Numbered from the stretch's first letter, positions 34,790-44,900 are shown. The stretch: DNA of 64,000 nucleotides from Bacteroidaceae bacterium (GCA_017461345.1 JAFTYP010000012.1:1-64000), one strand, 5' to 3'. Numbers and translations: made by a program. Notes: a model not told the origin generated them from the sequence alone.

Positions 34790-37700
34790 TTAGTGTTTTG
34801 GCTCCCCCGATGCCAAAAGAGAAAAAGAAATGCTGTAACCCTTCTCCGTATCTTCCGCCACCAGACGAAGACCGGGATGAGAACAAGCGGCATCCAGTTC
34901 GTGTACAATCTGACGCATAACAAGACATTCTATCTTGCCCATCTGGGGAGAGAACAGTCCCGAAAGTTGTTCCGACGATAAATGTTCGCCCTCTATGTTG
35001 CAAATCACATAGACCATTTCAGCACGGTGTTCCGCCTCAATCGACACTCCTGACGGTGCAATGGACATCAACTGCTCAAAGAAAAAACGCAGAAGTGTCT
35101 TATCGCCCTTTATGTAAAGGCCGGTGTCGTTGTATGCTACGCTGTTCTTACGTACCTCCGTAATAACATCATCCAGAGCAATGTCTTGAATGCGAAGAGG
35201 CGACTGGTCGGTCTGACGTTGTGCCTGCTCGTAGAGAAGCATATAAATGTGACGATAATATGTCACCAAGTCGAGCAGATTTCTCTGTGTATCAACATCA
35301 AAACCCTTCTGCTGCATATCGTCTGCCATTTGTTTGATGCGCGAAGGGAAGTACATCGTCTCGTGCTTGATAGTGCTCAACGAATTGTCGAGTATCTGGT
35401 TCATGACATACAAGCGGTCATGTTCAAAACGCCAACGCTGTTCCTTCTCTTCTGTTTCTCGAATAACAGTTTCTGCCTCTTTAAACCTCTCCAAGCCTTC
35501 AGTAAATATCTGCAATAGTTCCTGCACGGATTTCTTCTGTTGCGGCTGCTCCAGACTATGTGCCACTTCTCGCAATTCGTCCTCAATTAAATTAGCATTC
35601 TCGGGGAAAGTCTGGAGTGCTGATACCAGTTTCTGATAGAGAACATCGAGAGAAGCATGGTGGCGCAGACGATGTCGGAGTACAACCCGATAAAACAAAG
35701 CCAAAGAAGTTATGAGCAGAAGGACCATCAAAACATAGAGGACCTGAGAATTGGAATTCATCTTTTCCAGTCGCTCACAGTCTGAAGCAAGCGTTCCGTC
35801 GGTACTGTAAAGACGATGCAAGCGAACACACTCTGCATTGCTCCAACGATATGCCTCCCAATCTCCCAAAGTCTGGGCAGCAATGGCTTGTTCATTATAT
35901 AATGATACCAACAATGGCGTATCGACAGGGGCTTCTGTCTGCTGTAATGCTTTCTCACAGAGAAGATATGCATCAGCATAACGTCCTTCTACATTTGCAG
36001 CGAAAGCAGAGTCATAAAGTTCGTAGCAACGTTGTGGCATTGCCTGAGAAGCGAGATGCGACAATAGGAGAAACAACAAGGGCAACACTCTCGGCAAACG
36101 GAACCAGAAACGGCTTCCCCTCCCTTGTTCACTCTCAACGCCAAAATCGCAAACACTGAAAAGTGAAGAGAGTTTACGATAACTGCCTATGATGCCCTTG
36201 CAGTTCATAATGCCAAAGCCAAAGCCTTTGCCTACATCTGTGACACCGATACTGTTTGGATCATAGACCTTACTGTCGCAAAGTGCTTGCACATCCTTTG
36301 AGGAAAGTCCAATACCGGTATCGCACACACTGATCTCTACATAATCGTCTGTCGGGTCTAATTGAACAGATACTTGTCCTCCCGATGGTGTGAACTTGCG
36401 GGCATTGTCGACCAAAGTGTTCACCATAAAGAGTGTCAAAGCCTTATCTGCCCTTACTGTCAACTCTGTTTCCGGCACTTCGAGAGTGAGTTTTTGCTGG
36501 GAAAAAGCATATTGCTGCATGGAAATGACACGCAACACATCGTTCAGCGGAAAGCGTTTTACGTGCAAACTGAGACTGCCTTGCTGCATCTGTATCCACG
36601 ACGTCAGGCAATCGTTGACATTCATCATGCCTAAACAGAGTTCTTGGATATACAAGAGACGACCAACAAGATTCTCATCCGTATTGTCGAGCCTTTTTAC
36701 TTCGGCAATAACGCGGTCAAGATAGGGAATAATGGCATAAACGACAGACAACTTCGTTCGCTGGAGGACGTGATACTCCTGTTGTCTTTGAAGGTTTTGC
36801 AAGGTTACCTCGCATTCTTCATTTCCTGTCTCCATCTGTTCTACTATCTTTTCCAACAGATTTCCAAGCCTTTGTTGAGCCGTCTTGCTCGCCTCGCTGG
36901 AAGCAATCTCACACACTTGCTTCTCGAAAGAACGCGAACGAGTTGTTAACTGACGATAATAGAAATAGGCAAGAATGGCAACTATGACAACAAGAACAAG
37001 AAGCAACACGAAACGTATGTGTTCGCTGTGCGCTTCCTGTTTAAGCAATGCCTTGCGACCTCCAAGTTCGAGATTCTGACGTGAATCATCCAGAAGATCA
37101 AGATAGGTGTTGCGATGGTTATCGGCTAAAGGTTTGTTGCCTAATGCACTATATGTCAGGCTGAGATTCTCGTGTATGCCTGCCAACCAGGGTTTCACCG
37201 AATAGGGTGAACGCCTATTATGACCGGATGCCAGATGTAATGCTTTATTGAAACAACGAAGAGCCTCGTCATAATGTCCGGAAGAGAAATACACCTCTCC
37301 CAATGTTCGCAAAGCACAAGCCGTCTGGAAAAGGTCGCAATACTGTTGGAAGAGCGACACAGAATGGTGCGACAATGCTGCTGCAAACTGAAGTCGTGGA
37401 GAAAGTGTGCTGTCTTTTTGCCAGCGCAAATGCTCGCTATAAAGATAGATGTAGGCTTCTGTACGTTGTTGCTTGAGTTGCTCGGCACGTAATGAGTCGG
37501 CTATCATGGCAGAAAGCGATTGCAAGGCATTTGCCTCAAAATATGTGAAGCCATTGGCTTTTGCCATAGTATATACACGGAACAAGTGATTGAACTCCGT
37601 GAGTGTTACCTCTTCCGGTGTGCCCTCGACAAGACCTCCACTGCCCAACATATATTGATAGTAAAGCCATTGTGTAGTGTCGGCATTAAGACTGATATAC

Positions 37701-38248
37701 CTCGAAGCATCTGCTATCTCGCGACGGGCGGCACTGTCCTGCCCAAGATAATAGTAATACGTGGAGGCTACGATGTGATATTCTGTCAGGGCGTAGTCTA
37801 AACGATGTCTTTGTCGGGCAGTAAGATTATTCTCTTCCGAAAGAAGACGGCTCAATCGTTTCTCGGCACGAAGGCGGGCATCGAAGAAAGACTTGCCATG
37901 GCCGATACGCTGCATGACTTTCATAGTAAGCACATCTGCACAAAGCAATTCCAACTGGTTTCGACTGAAACCGTAGATCTTCTGCAAGAGATGAAGCGAT
38001 TGGTCGTAGCGCATCTGTTGATAGGCTACATACGCCATGTTGTTGAGAGCCTCGGCTCTTCCGTCTGGATTCTTTTCGGAACTGGAATATGCGTTCTTGG
38101 CCGCTTGCAATGAAGCGGAAATATCACTGTAGCGCAAACGATAAGCCAAGTCGTTGTTATCCAATTCAGGCTGTGCCTTATCAACATCGGCCGAAGAACA
38201 AGCGATGAAAAGGGCAATAATGCCTAAAAGGATAACTTGGGCTCTCAT
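34790..38248 (-). CDS. Giant sensor kinase made of two TPR-membrane modules
   Basis: 1152 residues. Start chosen at 38248, giving a lipoprotein signal MRAQVILLGIIALFIAC. The first module has TPRs to about 400, a membrane helix (LLLVLVVIVAILAYFYY, about 410-428) and a histidine-kinase ATPase domain with N box NTLVDNARKF (about 611), G1 DTGIGLS (642) and G2 GKGFGFGIM (678). It has no obvious phospho-accepting His before it. The second module begins with a signal-like stretch (VLPLLFLLLSHLASQA, about 722-737), then TPRs, a membrane helix (LMVLLLITSLALFYRVV, about 840), coiled coil, and an H-box-like TIKHETMYFPSRI (about 962) with a degenerate ATPase fold. From memory the parts correspond to DUF5112 and DUF5113. 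Catalytic ATPase and phospho-acceptor may therefore be split between the modules (inference). The response regulator follows. Confidence 0.8.
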   Translation of the reverse strand: MRAQVILLGIIALFIACSSADVDKAQPELDNNDLAYRLRYSDISASLQAAKNAYSSSEKNPDGRAEALNNMAYVAYQQMRYDQSLHLLQKIYGFSRNQLELLCADVLTMKVMQRIGHGKSFFDARLRAEKRLSRLLSEENNLTARQRHRLDYALTEYHIVASTYYYYLGQDSAARREIADASRYISLNADTTQWLYYQYMLGSGGLVEGTPEEVTLTEFNHLFRVYTMAKANGFTYFEANALQSLSAMIADSLRAEQLKQQRTEAYIYLYSEHLRWQKDSTLSPRLQFAAALSHHSVSLFQQYCDLFQTACALRTLGEVYFSSGHYDEALRCFNKALHLASGHNRRSPYSVKPWLAGIHENLSLTYSALGNKPLADNHRNTYLDLLDDSRQNLELGGRKALLKQEAHSEHIRFVLLLVLVVIVAILAYFYYRQLTTRSRSFEKQVCEIASSEASKTAQQRLGNLLEKIVEQMETGNEECEVTLQNLQRQQEYHVLQRTKLSVVYAIIPYLDRVIAEVKRLDNTDENLVGRLLYIQELCLGMMNVNDCLTSWIQMQQGSLSLHVKRFPLNDVLRVISMQQYAFSQQKLTLEVPETELTVRADKALTLFMVNTLVDNARKFTPSGGQVSVQLDPTDDYVEISVCDTGIGLSSKDVQALCDSKVYDPNSIGVTDVGKGFGFGIMNCKGIIGSYRKLSSLFSVCDFGVESEQGRGSRFWFRLPRVLPLLFLLLSHLASQAMPQRCYELYDSAFAANVEGRYADAYLLCEKALQQTEAPVDTPLLVSLYNEQAIAAQTLGDWEAYRWSNAECVRLHRLYSTDGTLASDCERLEKMNSNSQVLYVLMVLLLITSLALFYRVVLRHRLRHHASLDVLYQKLVSALQTFPENANLIEDELREVAHSLEQPQQKKSVQELLQIFTEGLERFKEAETVIRETEEKEQRWRFEHDRLYVMNQILDNSLSTIKHETMYFPSRIKQMADDMQQKGFDVDTQRNLLDLVTYYRHIYMLLYEQAQRQTDQSPLRIQDIALDDVITEVRKNSVAYNDTGLYIKGDKTLLRFFFEQLMSIAPSGVSIEAEHRAEMVYVICNIEGEHLSSEQLSGLFSPQMGKIECLVMRQIVHELDAACSHPGLRLVAEDTEKGYSISFSLLASGEPKH

Positions 38249-38280
38249 CTGAAAAACCTTGTGATGAAGAAAAACTTGCC

Positions 38281-39048
38281 TCAAATGAGGTCGAAGGCTG
38301 TTTTGGGAATCCAGCCTTGTTTGCCGTCGGCAATGCTCACCTCGCACCAGTCCTTAAGGCTGCTGTCGAGGACTTCCACCTTACTTCCCTCGTGCAAGAC
38401 GAAGAGGTCGTTGCCGTTTTCGGCAGGAGTGCTCTTAACGGTTACGGTTGAAGTGGTGATGATGCCGCCTGTCTGGGTTTGCTTAAAGTCCTTTTGCTGA
38501 AAGCCACAAACATTGGCAAGTATTGTGACAAACAGCAACAACACTGCCGATGAAAAAGCAAGTTTGCGGACAAAGATGCTTTCGGAAGCCCAGAAAACAA
38601 GCAACAAAATAAGCATCAGGAAGAACGAAGACAAAGCGATTGTTGTCCAAGCAGACGTACTGAACCAGTTCGTCATACTGCGAAAGTATGTGAACAGAAT
38701 GAATTCGTGCTGCGGAAGAATCTTGTCGATGGTCTTTGTGCGAGCCAGTTCGAGATTGAACACTACGTCCTTGTTGCTGGGGTCAAGTTTCAATGCACGT
38801 TCGAACCAAAGAATGCTGTGAGCAATATCGTCGATGCGATAGTAGGCACAGCCAAGATTATAGCACACCTCGGCTGTTGCATTCTGCTCGGCCACTTCGG
38901 CATAGAGTTTGACTGCCGTCTCATAGTCGGCTCGGACGTAAGCACTGTCTGCCAATGTCTTTGTTTCTGCAAGAGTGGCAGCAAAGGCCAACAAGGGAGA
39001 TATTGTAAATAGAAGAATCCAAATGTACCGTTTCATCGTATTTTCCAT
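38281..39048 (-). CDS. batE: BatE: TPR and SH3-type aerotolerance protein
   Basis: 255 residues. Signal peptide, TPR pair ([20 protein letters not shown] and following), two membrane helices (about 130-175) and a C-terminal bacterial SH3-like domain ([20 protein letters not shown]...GWIPKTAF). This is the BatE layout at the end of Bat operons of Bacteroidota, linked genetically to oxygen tolerance and fitness, mechanism unknown. The ATG at 39048 is 1 bp after the batD stop; MKRYIWILL at 39036 is an alternative. The giant kinase begins 32 bp further on, so read-through is likely. Confidence 0.88.
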   Translation of the reverse strand: MENTMKRYIWILLFTISPLLAFAATLAETKTLADSAYVRADYETAVKLYAEVAEQNATAEVCYNLGCAYYRIDDIAHSILWFERALKLDPSNKDVVFNLELARTKTIDKILPQHEFILFTYFRSMTNWFSTSAWTTIALSSFFLMLILLLVFWASESIFVRKLAFSSAVLLLFVTILANVCGFQQKDFKQTQTGGIITTSTVTVKSTPAENGNDLFVLHEGSKVEVLDSSLKDWCEVSIADGKQGWIPKTAFDLI

Positions 39049-39049
39049 G

Positions 39050-40894
39050 TTACTTTTTCGATTTGAGTGAGGCATTCATTTGGGTAATGACATCTGAAGC
39101 CTGCTGATATATCTTCTCTTTTGCCATGTTAGGGTCGCCGGTTGGTGCATAACGGGCAAACTCACAATCGCTCAAGACTGCAATAAATGCATCGATGACA
39201 TTCTGCTCCACGCCTCTCGACGAAAGTGTTGCAATGACGTTGTCTTTATTGAGTTCGTTTGTTGGCAACGACAATTTGTCGCCAGCATAGCCCAGTAAAG
39301 CGCGCATCACTTCGTCGTAGAAAGCAGCATCGTCCTTTTGGCGTAGCAGTTTCGATGCTTGTTTGAGTCGGCGGGAAGCCACTTTTCCTGCTTTCTTGCC
39401 TTTTGCGTTCCACGAGTTGGAGTTGTGTTTCTGTTGATGTCTGAACCATAGGAAAGCCACAAAGAATGCGGCTAAGAACAGTAGATAGGTGAGCCAATAG
39501 TTTGTGGTTCCAAAGAAGTCGTCTTTCTCTTCGCTGGTCAACTCGCCCAACTTAATGAAACGAATGTCGTTGCTCAGCACGTTAAGGTCTTCCTGTTCTC
39601 GTGTGTAGGTTGCTTGATGACCTTTTGCTTTGGCAACGGCAAGACTGAAGGAGTCTGTTTTCACCGTGTTGTATCGCTCCTGCTCGGGGTCGAAGTAGCA
39701 GAATTCCACTGGTGGAATCGAGAATTTTCCGCCATGACGCGGGACTATTACGTAGTCGTATGTAATGGTGCCCTTTGAGCCTGTGGCAGTATTTGATGTC
39801 TTATTGTTCTCTTTGGGGTCATAGACCTCAAAGTCTTGAGGGAAGCGAATAGCCGGAGCCTTCATGAGTTTCATGTTACCCTGTCCGCTAACAACGAGTC
39901 GAAGGGTTGCTGCATCGTTGGCATTTACCTGCTCGGGAGTGAGTGTGGCAGACACAGAGAACTTGCCGACAGCACCTGAGAAGTTGTCGGGTTTCGGTGT
40001 TGGAAGGGGCATGACATCTATCTCTACAGCCGGCGTAGTGATTTCCTTACGTACCATTTGCGAGAGACTTCCGCCACCAAAGAAAATGTCGAAGGGGTCC
40101 ATCGAGTGGTTCTGCACTTCGACTTGTGTTTCGAAAGTGATGCTGGGAATGGTGATTTTGCCTGTCTTCTGCGGGAAGATGACATATTGTTTCCAGACGG
40201 CTGTGCCATAGTTTCTGCCATTGACGCGTTCGTACTTGAGCGACATTTGTGCGGCACGGTCGAGTTCCTGAACGTGACAGCCGTCTATCTGAGGCATCTC
40301 GCCGGAAATCTGTTGAATGTTCACCAGCGTATAGAGTTTGTAGGTGAGCATTACGGCCTCCTGTTCGTAAATCTTCTTACGGTTGGCCGTAACGGTCATA
40401 TAGAGGTCTTTACCGTTTATCTGCCCTCCTGCAGAACGGTCTTGCTGTTGATCCTGCTGGCGTGAGTTACCGCCTTGTTGCTGATTGGAGGACTGGGGGT
40501 CTTGATAATCGGATGCTGGCAATACCTCCATGTCGGGAGCATCGCTCTTGACGGCCTTCCCCTCGACCATAATGGTTGCCGCTGGTATCTGGAGGGTTCC
40601 CTCCTTTATGGGGACTACGGTATAGGTGAAGGTCACAGAACTGCTCTGGGTTGTACGGCCATTCGTCATCGAGAAACTGCTGGAACGACTTGTACTGGGA
40701 CCGTAAAGGACATTGAAACCCTCGAAACTTCCCACCTGGAAGTCTTCGATGTCTTGCGTGTTGGCTACATAACTGATACGGATTCGCTGTCCTACCTCTG
40801 CCTGTGAAGGAGCCTGAACCTTGAGTGTAACTTGCGAAAAGACAGGGCTTAACGCAAGGAATAGTAGTGTGAGTATGGTGTATAGTCTTTTCAT
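39050..40894 (-). CDS. batD: BatD: oxygen-tolerance protein with large periplasmic domain
   Basis: 614 residues. Signal peptide ([17 protein letters not shown]), several Ig-like repeats in the periplasm ([20 protein letters not shown]...; [20 protein letters not shown]), one membrane helix ([19 protein letters not shown], about 467-486) and a cytoplasmic helical tail. This matches BatD. A Gln/Ser-rich insert near 130-152 is low-complexity. It is separated from batB-batC by 138 bp that carry array F. Confidence 0.9.
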   Translation of the reverse strand: MKRLYTILTLLFLALSPVFSQVTLKVQAPSQAEVGQRIRISYVANTQDIEDFQVGSFEGFNVLYGPSTSRSSSFSMTNGRTTQSSSVTFTYTVVPIKEGTLQIPAATIMVEGKAVKSDAPDMEVLPASDYQDPQSSNQQQGGNSRQQDQQQDRSAGGQINGKDLYMTVTANRKKIYEQEAVMLTYKLYTLVNIQQISGEMPQIDGCHVQELDRAAQMSLKYERVNGRNYGTAVWKQYVIFPQKTGKITIPSITFETQVEVQNHSMDPFDIFFGGGSLSQMVRKEITTPAVEIDVMPLPTPKPDNFSGAVGKFSVSATLTPEQVNANDAATLRLVVSGQGNMKLMKAPAIRFPQDFEVYDPKENNKTSNTATGSKGTITYDYVIVPRHGGKFSIPPVEFCYFDPEQERYNTVKTDSFSLAVAKAKGHQATYTREQEDLNVLSNDIRFIKLGELTSEEKDDFFGTTNYWLTYLLFLAAFFVAFLWFRHQQKHNSNSWNAKGKKAGKVASRRLKQASKLLRQKDDAAFYDEVMRALLGYAGDKLSLPTNELNKDNVIATLSSRGVEQNVIDAFIAVLSDCEFARYAPTGDPNMAKEKIYQQASDVITQMNASLKSKK

Positions 40895-40914
40895 CTTATG
40901 GTATCTCTTTCAAC

Positions 40915-41024
40915 CTAACGTGGATAGTTGGCAAACTTAACGTGTATAGTTGGCGATTTTAACGTGTTAAGTCGGGCAACTTAACGTGTATAGTTTGACA
41001 ACTTAACTGGAGAAGTTTTTAACT
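40915..41024 (-). repeat. 22-bp-period array F inside the bat operon
   Basis: Five 22-bp units start at 40915, 40937, 40959, 40981 and 41003 and fill the batC-batD gap exactly up to the batC stop region. TTAAC or CTAAC is followed by GTG in four units at the same offset. Units 2 and 4 begin CTTAACGTGTATAGTT. This is the least degenerate of the arrays. The strand is given as that of the operon; the units read on the plus strand. Confidence 0.88.
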
Positions 41025-41032
41025 GTCGTGTT

Positions 41033-42733
41033 TTACCATTGTTTTTGCAACTGTTTTTGCTGACGCTGTTGCTGAGCCTTTTGTATCTTTTCCTGCGTTG
41101 CTTTCTCGTCCTGCATCGCAGCATTCAACATTTGCTCCGCATTCTCCCGACTCATCTGGTCTTGCTGGGGTTGCGGCTGTTGTTCGTCTTTCTGCTCCTG
41201 CTGCTGTTGTTGCTGCTGTTGCTTTTCTTCTTTCTCGTCCTGTCCCTTGTCGTCTTGCTGCTGTTCCTGATTGTCCTGGTTCTGCTGATTCTTCTTAAGT
41301 TGGAAGAGACTCAAAGCATAGTTGTATCGGGTTTCGTTGCAAGTAGGGTCATTTCGAAGTGAGTTCTGATAGCAAGCCACAGCCTTGTCGAACTGCTTGG
41401 CAGCCTGCAATATGACACCCATATTGTGATATATCTGAGCCAGACGCATCTTGTCTTTCTCCAATCGGGCAGCCGTCTCATACTCCTTCATGGCATCTTC
41501 GGCCTTGTTCTGGTAGAGAAGGGCATTCCCCAAGTTATAATGCGATATGGGATTCGTGTTATCCTGCTCGATGGCCTTCTGGTATTCCACCTGAGCCTTG
41601 TCGTAAACACTGTCACGCATAAAGCGATTGCCCCGGCGGATGTAGTCCCTGTCGGTCTGCGACATTGCTGCCAAACTGAAGAAAAGCAGCAAGAACACCG
41701 AGAACGAACGCTGACGACGGAAGAGATTGCTCAGCCAAGTCGATTTACTCTCTCTTTCCAAAAGCAAAACGTCGATGAGCAAAAGCAAAAGTCCGATGAG
41801 TACAAAACCCTGATACTGCTCGTCGTATTCGCTGTAAACCTGGCTCTCCATCTTCGTTTTGGACAGGCGATCCAGTTGCTCCATCAGTTTCCTCTGTGCC
41901 GAACTGCTGTTGTCGACATAGATGTAAGAACCGTTTCCTGCCGTGGCAATCTCACGACACATCTCTTCGCTCAACTTCGAAACAACCGTATTGCCCTCGT
42001 TGTCGATAATATACTGACCGGTTCCCGGAATGGGAATGGGTGCACCGCCCGGATTACCTATACCCAAAACATAGACGCGGATGCCTTGAGAAGCGGCCTG
42101 CTTGGCAGCCTCGACAGCCCTTCCCTCGTTATCCTCGCCGTCGGTTATCACGAAAATGGCTCTGGTAACATCCTCCTGCTGCGTAAAACTGCGCATGGAA
42201 AGGCTGATAGCCTCTGCAACATCCGTACCCTGGACACTTATCATCGAAGGCGAGATGGTCTCGAGAAACATCTTGGCACTCACATAATCGCTCGTAATAG
42301 GCAACTGCACAAAGGCTTCACCGGCAAAGACAATAAGACCGATTTTGTCGTCCTTCATACCGTCCACCATGTTGCTGACCATCATCTTTGCCTTTTCCAG
42401 ACGATTGGGTTTCACATCCTCTGCGAGCATAGAGTTGCTGACATCGAGCGCGATAATAGCCTCAATGCCCACACGTTCTCGGGTATCAAGGCGAGTACCG
42501 AACTGCGGACGGGCCAAAGCAACAATAAAAGAAGCCAAAGCAACCATGGCAAGCCAGAACTTCACCTCCGGTCTCCATCGCGAAACACCAAGGAAAAGTT
42601 GTCTGGTCAAAACAGGGTCACCGAAACGTTTAACCTGCTGCTTCTTCTTAAATATAATATAATAATGTATTGCAGCCAGTGCCAAAAGCACTAACAACAA
42701 ATACAGATATTGTGGACTTTCAAAGCGAAACAT
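41033..42733 (-). CDS. batB: BatB-BatC fusion: von Willebrand A domain plus TPR
   Basis: 566 residues. BatB part: two N-terminal membrane helices, a VWA domain with MIDAS motif ALDVSNSML (about 97), ITDGEDNEGRAVEAA, and a third helix (about 310-330). BatC part: begins after a signal-like hydrophobic stretch SVFLLLFFSLAAMSQT (about 347-362), then three TPRs (GNALLYQNKAEDAMKEYETA...) and a Gln/Lys-rich tail with a run of nine or more Q near 510. BatB and BatC are separate genes in many Bacteroides; here they are one frame, so BatC's former signal now serves as a fourth membrane helix. It probably forms a membrane complex with BatA. Confidence 0.88.
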   Translation of the reverse strand: MFRFESPQYLYLLLVLLALAAIHYYIIFKKKQQVKRFGDPVLTRQLFLGVSRWRPEVKFWLAMVALASFIVALARPQFGTRLDTRERVGIEAIIALDVSNSMLAEDVKPNRLEKAKMMVSNMVDGMKDDKIGLIVFAGEAFVQLPITSDYVSAKMFLETISPSMISVQGTDVAEAISLSMRSFTQQEDVTRAIFVITDGEDNEGRAVEAAKQAASQGIRVYVLGIGNPGGAPIPIPGTGQYIIDNEGNTVVSKLSEEMCREIATAGNGSYIYVDNSSSAQRKLMEQLDRLSKTKMESQVYSEYDEQYQGFVLIGLLLLLIDVLLLERESKSTWLSNLFRRQRSFSVFLLLFFSLAAMSQTDRDYIRRGNRFMRDSVYDKAQVEYQKAIEQDNTNPISHYNLGNALLYQNKAEDAMKEYETAARLEKDKMRLAQIYHNMGVILQAAKQFDKAVACYQNSLRNDPTCNETRYNYALSLFQLKKNQQNQDNQEQQQDDKGQDEKEEKQQQQQQQQEQKDEQQPQPQQDQMSRENAEQMLNAAMQDEKATQEKIQKAQQQRQQKQLQKQW

Positions 42734-42808
42734 CGAGGTAATTTACTATTTGACGATTTACTATTTACTATTTTACTCCCTTCTCCTTAGGTGAGGGCTG
42801 GGGAGAGA
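42734..42808 (-). repeat. Short tandem TTTACTATT repeats between batA and batB
   Basis: The 75-bp gap holds TTTACTATT-type repeats (ATTTACTATTTACTATTTTA, about 42750-42773) and a T/C-rich stretch. Similar short repeats precede argH and DUF58-adjacent genes. They resemble replication-slippage tracts and lack the 22-bp period. Confidence 0.55.
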
Positions 42809-43807
42809 CTATGGTATTCTCTTCAAAATGGTGTTTTGCATCAATAGTTCCAGCAGCAGACAAAGCACACTTATGAGCATGAACATTCCGTATGCCTCGT
42901 AACGTTTGGAATACTGCTTCACGTTCATCTTGGTCTTCTCCAATTTGTCTATCTCCTGATAAACCTCGTGCAATTTCTGGTTATTCGTAGCACGATAGAA
43001 CTCACCATCTGTCTTTCGGGCAATTTCGGCAAGTGTCTTCGTGTCAATCTCAACGGGAATATTTACATATTCTATGTGACCACCAACCGGATAAGGATAG
43101 CGGGCAGTACCATTCGTGCCAACACCTATGGTATAGACACGAATGCCAAAACTCTTCGCAATGTCGGCTGCCGTATTGGGACTTATTTGTCCGCAGTTGT
43201 TCGTGCCATCGGTAAGCAGAATGATGACCTTGCTTTTCGCCTTACTGTCCTTGAGTCGCGACAACGCATTGGCAATACCCATGCCAATGGCAGTACCGTC
43301 ATCAATAAGACCACGCTGTGCCATATCAACCTTCATGCCATTGAGCAAATTCAGAAGAACCGCATGGTCAACAGTCATCGGACATTGGGTGTAAGCCTCG
43401 CCGGCAAAGAGTGTAAGACCGATATTATCGTCCGGACGACCACTGATGAACTCCAAAGCAACATTCTTGGCTGCCTCTATGCGATTAGGTTTCAAGTCTT
43501 CTGCCAGCATACTCGTGCTGACGTCCATACAAAGCATGATGTCAATGCCTTCGGTGTGCTTGCTGCTCCAACTGTTTGAAGTTTGAGGACGAGCCAATGC
43601 AATCACGGCAAAAACATAACAAGCCAGCCTTAAAACGAGAGGCAAATGCAACAAACGCTGCCGAAGGCTCTTGGGAGCCTGAAACATTGCCTCTGTACTG
43701 CTTACACGAATAGACGGTGTAGATGTCTTATGCCTGAACCAATACCAAACAATATATGGTATTGCAAGCAACAACAAAAGCAGGTATAGTGGATTTTCGA
43801 ATGTCAT
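42809..43807 (-). CDS. batA: BatA: von Willebrand A membrane protein
   Basis: 332 residues. Two N-terminal membrane helices flank a basic loop, followed by a VWA domain with MIDAS CMDVSTSMLAEDLKP (about 94) and LLTDGTNNCGQ. A final membrane helix (MFMLISVLCLLLELLMQ) ends the protein. Paired with BatB in aerotolerance operons. It lies 12 bp after the BatD-like gene. Confidence 0.9.
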   Translation of the reverse strand: MTFENPLYLLLLLLAIPYIVWYWFRHKTSTPSIRVSSTEAMFQAPKSLRQRLLHLPLVLRLACYVFAVIALARPQTSNSWSSKHTEGIDIMLCMDVSTSMLAEDLKPNRIEAAKNVALEFISGRPDDNIGLTLFAGEAYTQCPMTVDHAVLLNLLNGMKVDMAQRGLIDDGTAIGMGIANALSRLKDSKAKSKVIILLTDGTNNCGQISPNTAADIAKSFGIRVYTIGVGTNGTARYPYPVGGHIEYVNIPVEIDTKTLAEIARKTDGEFYRATNNQKLHEVYQEIDKLEKTKMNVKQYSKRYEAYGMFMLISVLCLLLELLMQNTILKRIP

Positions 43808-43819
43808 ATCACTCTGTCT

Positions 43820-44896
43820 TTACATTAACAAGTCGGCCGAACGCCATATCATCCAAGCCAACAAGGCTACAGAAAGTACCACAAGCACTACCATCGCAAT
43901 ACGCATCATCTTGACTTGTGTGAGGCGTTTTTGGTCGGTTTCCTTGATGATTTCCGGTTCCGGCTTTGCATTTGGATCGACCTCAATCTTTGTCTGATTA
44001 ACGTACTCAACGGCGGCTACAAGGTTGGCATCGTTTTCATTGATGAGTGTACTATACTTGGCAAACTTGACAAGATCGGCCGTTCGGAATATCTCTCGCA
44101 GTTCGTCGAGTGCCTCTTCGTTGTTTTCTGCTATGAGTTGTTCTATGATTTCGCTGGAAGTCATTTCCATCGCATTGAATCCATAACGGTCGCGAATATA
44201 GTTACGAAGAGCATCGGTGAGCAAGGTATAGTATTCCTTGCTGTCTTCTTCTGCCCATTTCCGCTCGCTCTTGATGCGTTCTATCTCGTCCATGGCAACC
44301 TGATGCGGAGGCAGTTTCTTCTTTCTTCGTATGAAGCGTACAATAGGTTTGCCGTGTTTGACATGATAGAAAAGCACGCCGATGCAAGCAAGCATCAAGA
44401 GGAAAAGTAATCCTCCGAAAGCAACCATCCGCCATTCTGCCCAAAGAAAAGGAAGTTCCATAATGCCGTTAGGCGGGAAATAGTGGTCGAGATGAAGGGT
44501 ATCTACGTCAACCGTATAGACCTTCAGCACAAGATTGTTCGATTCGTAACGGGAGGTATCTACCATTACCTGCATTGGTGGCAGATAATAGAATGCAGAA
44601 TCCCAAGCCGTAATGGTGTAGGCCTGACTAACCGTCATGCGTTTACCCTCGTTCAAGATTACGGTGTCGGGGTCGTCGACATTCACCACCTCAACATTGG
44701 GGACTAACTCTTGCCCTTTCTTGATGCTGGGCATCTTGAGTTTTTGCTTGGCATCGAAGGTAACGCTAAGCGTGAGCCCTGTCTGCTGCCCAATGAAGAG
44801 TTGGAGCGAATCCAACTTCACATCGACCTGGACCTGCGCCTTAGTTCCTGCGAAGAGGAGCATTAAAAGGAGAAAAAGGTATTTGCGTTTTGCCAT
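43820..44896 (-). CDS. BatD-like membrane protein of the Bat operon
   Basis: 358 residues. Signal peptide (LFLLLMLLFAGTKAQ), an Ig-like periplasmic domain (VKLDSLQLFIGQQTGLTLSV), a membrane helix (about 160-182), a cytoplasmic helical region (DALRNYIRDRYGFNAMEM) and a second helix near the C-terminus (MRIAMVVLVVLSVALLAWM). It has the same plan as BatD but is shorter and sits between DUF58 and batA. It is a standard uncharacterised member of this operon. Gaps to its neighbours are 4 and 12 bp. Confidence 0.82.
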   Translation of the reverse strand: MAKRKYLFLLLMLLFAGTKAQVQVDVKLDSLQLFIGQQTGLTLSVTFDAKQKLKMPSIKKGQELVPNVEVVNVDDPDTVILNEGKRMTVSQAYTITAWDSAFYYLPPMQVMVDTSRYESNNLVLKVYTVDVDTLHLDHYFPPNGIMELPFLWAEWRMVAFGGLLFLLMLACIGVLFYHVKHGKPIVRFIRRKKKLPPHQVAMDEIERIKSERKWAEEDSKEYYTLLTDALRNYIRDRYGFNAMEMTSSEIIEQLIAENNEEALDELREIFRTADLVKFAKYSTLINENDANLVAAVEYVNQTKIEVDPNAKPEPEIIKETDQKRLTQVKMMRIAMVVLVVLSVALLAWMIWRSADLLM

Positions 44897-44900
44897 TTAC

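Noticed and set aside
40915..41024. Arrays considered as CRISPR
   Set aside because: Units abut without spacers, 22 bp is too short for repeat plus spacer, units vary along their whole length, and no cas genes are present.
41426..42694. 422-codon open frame opposite batB-batC
   Set aside because: Antisense to the VWA and TPR motifs; composition rich in His, Arg and Thr is typical of a shadow frame.
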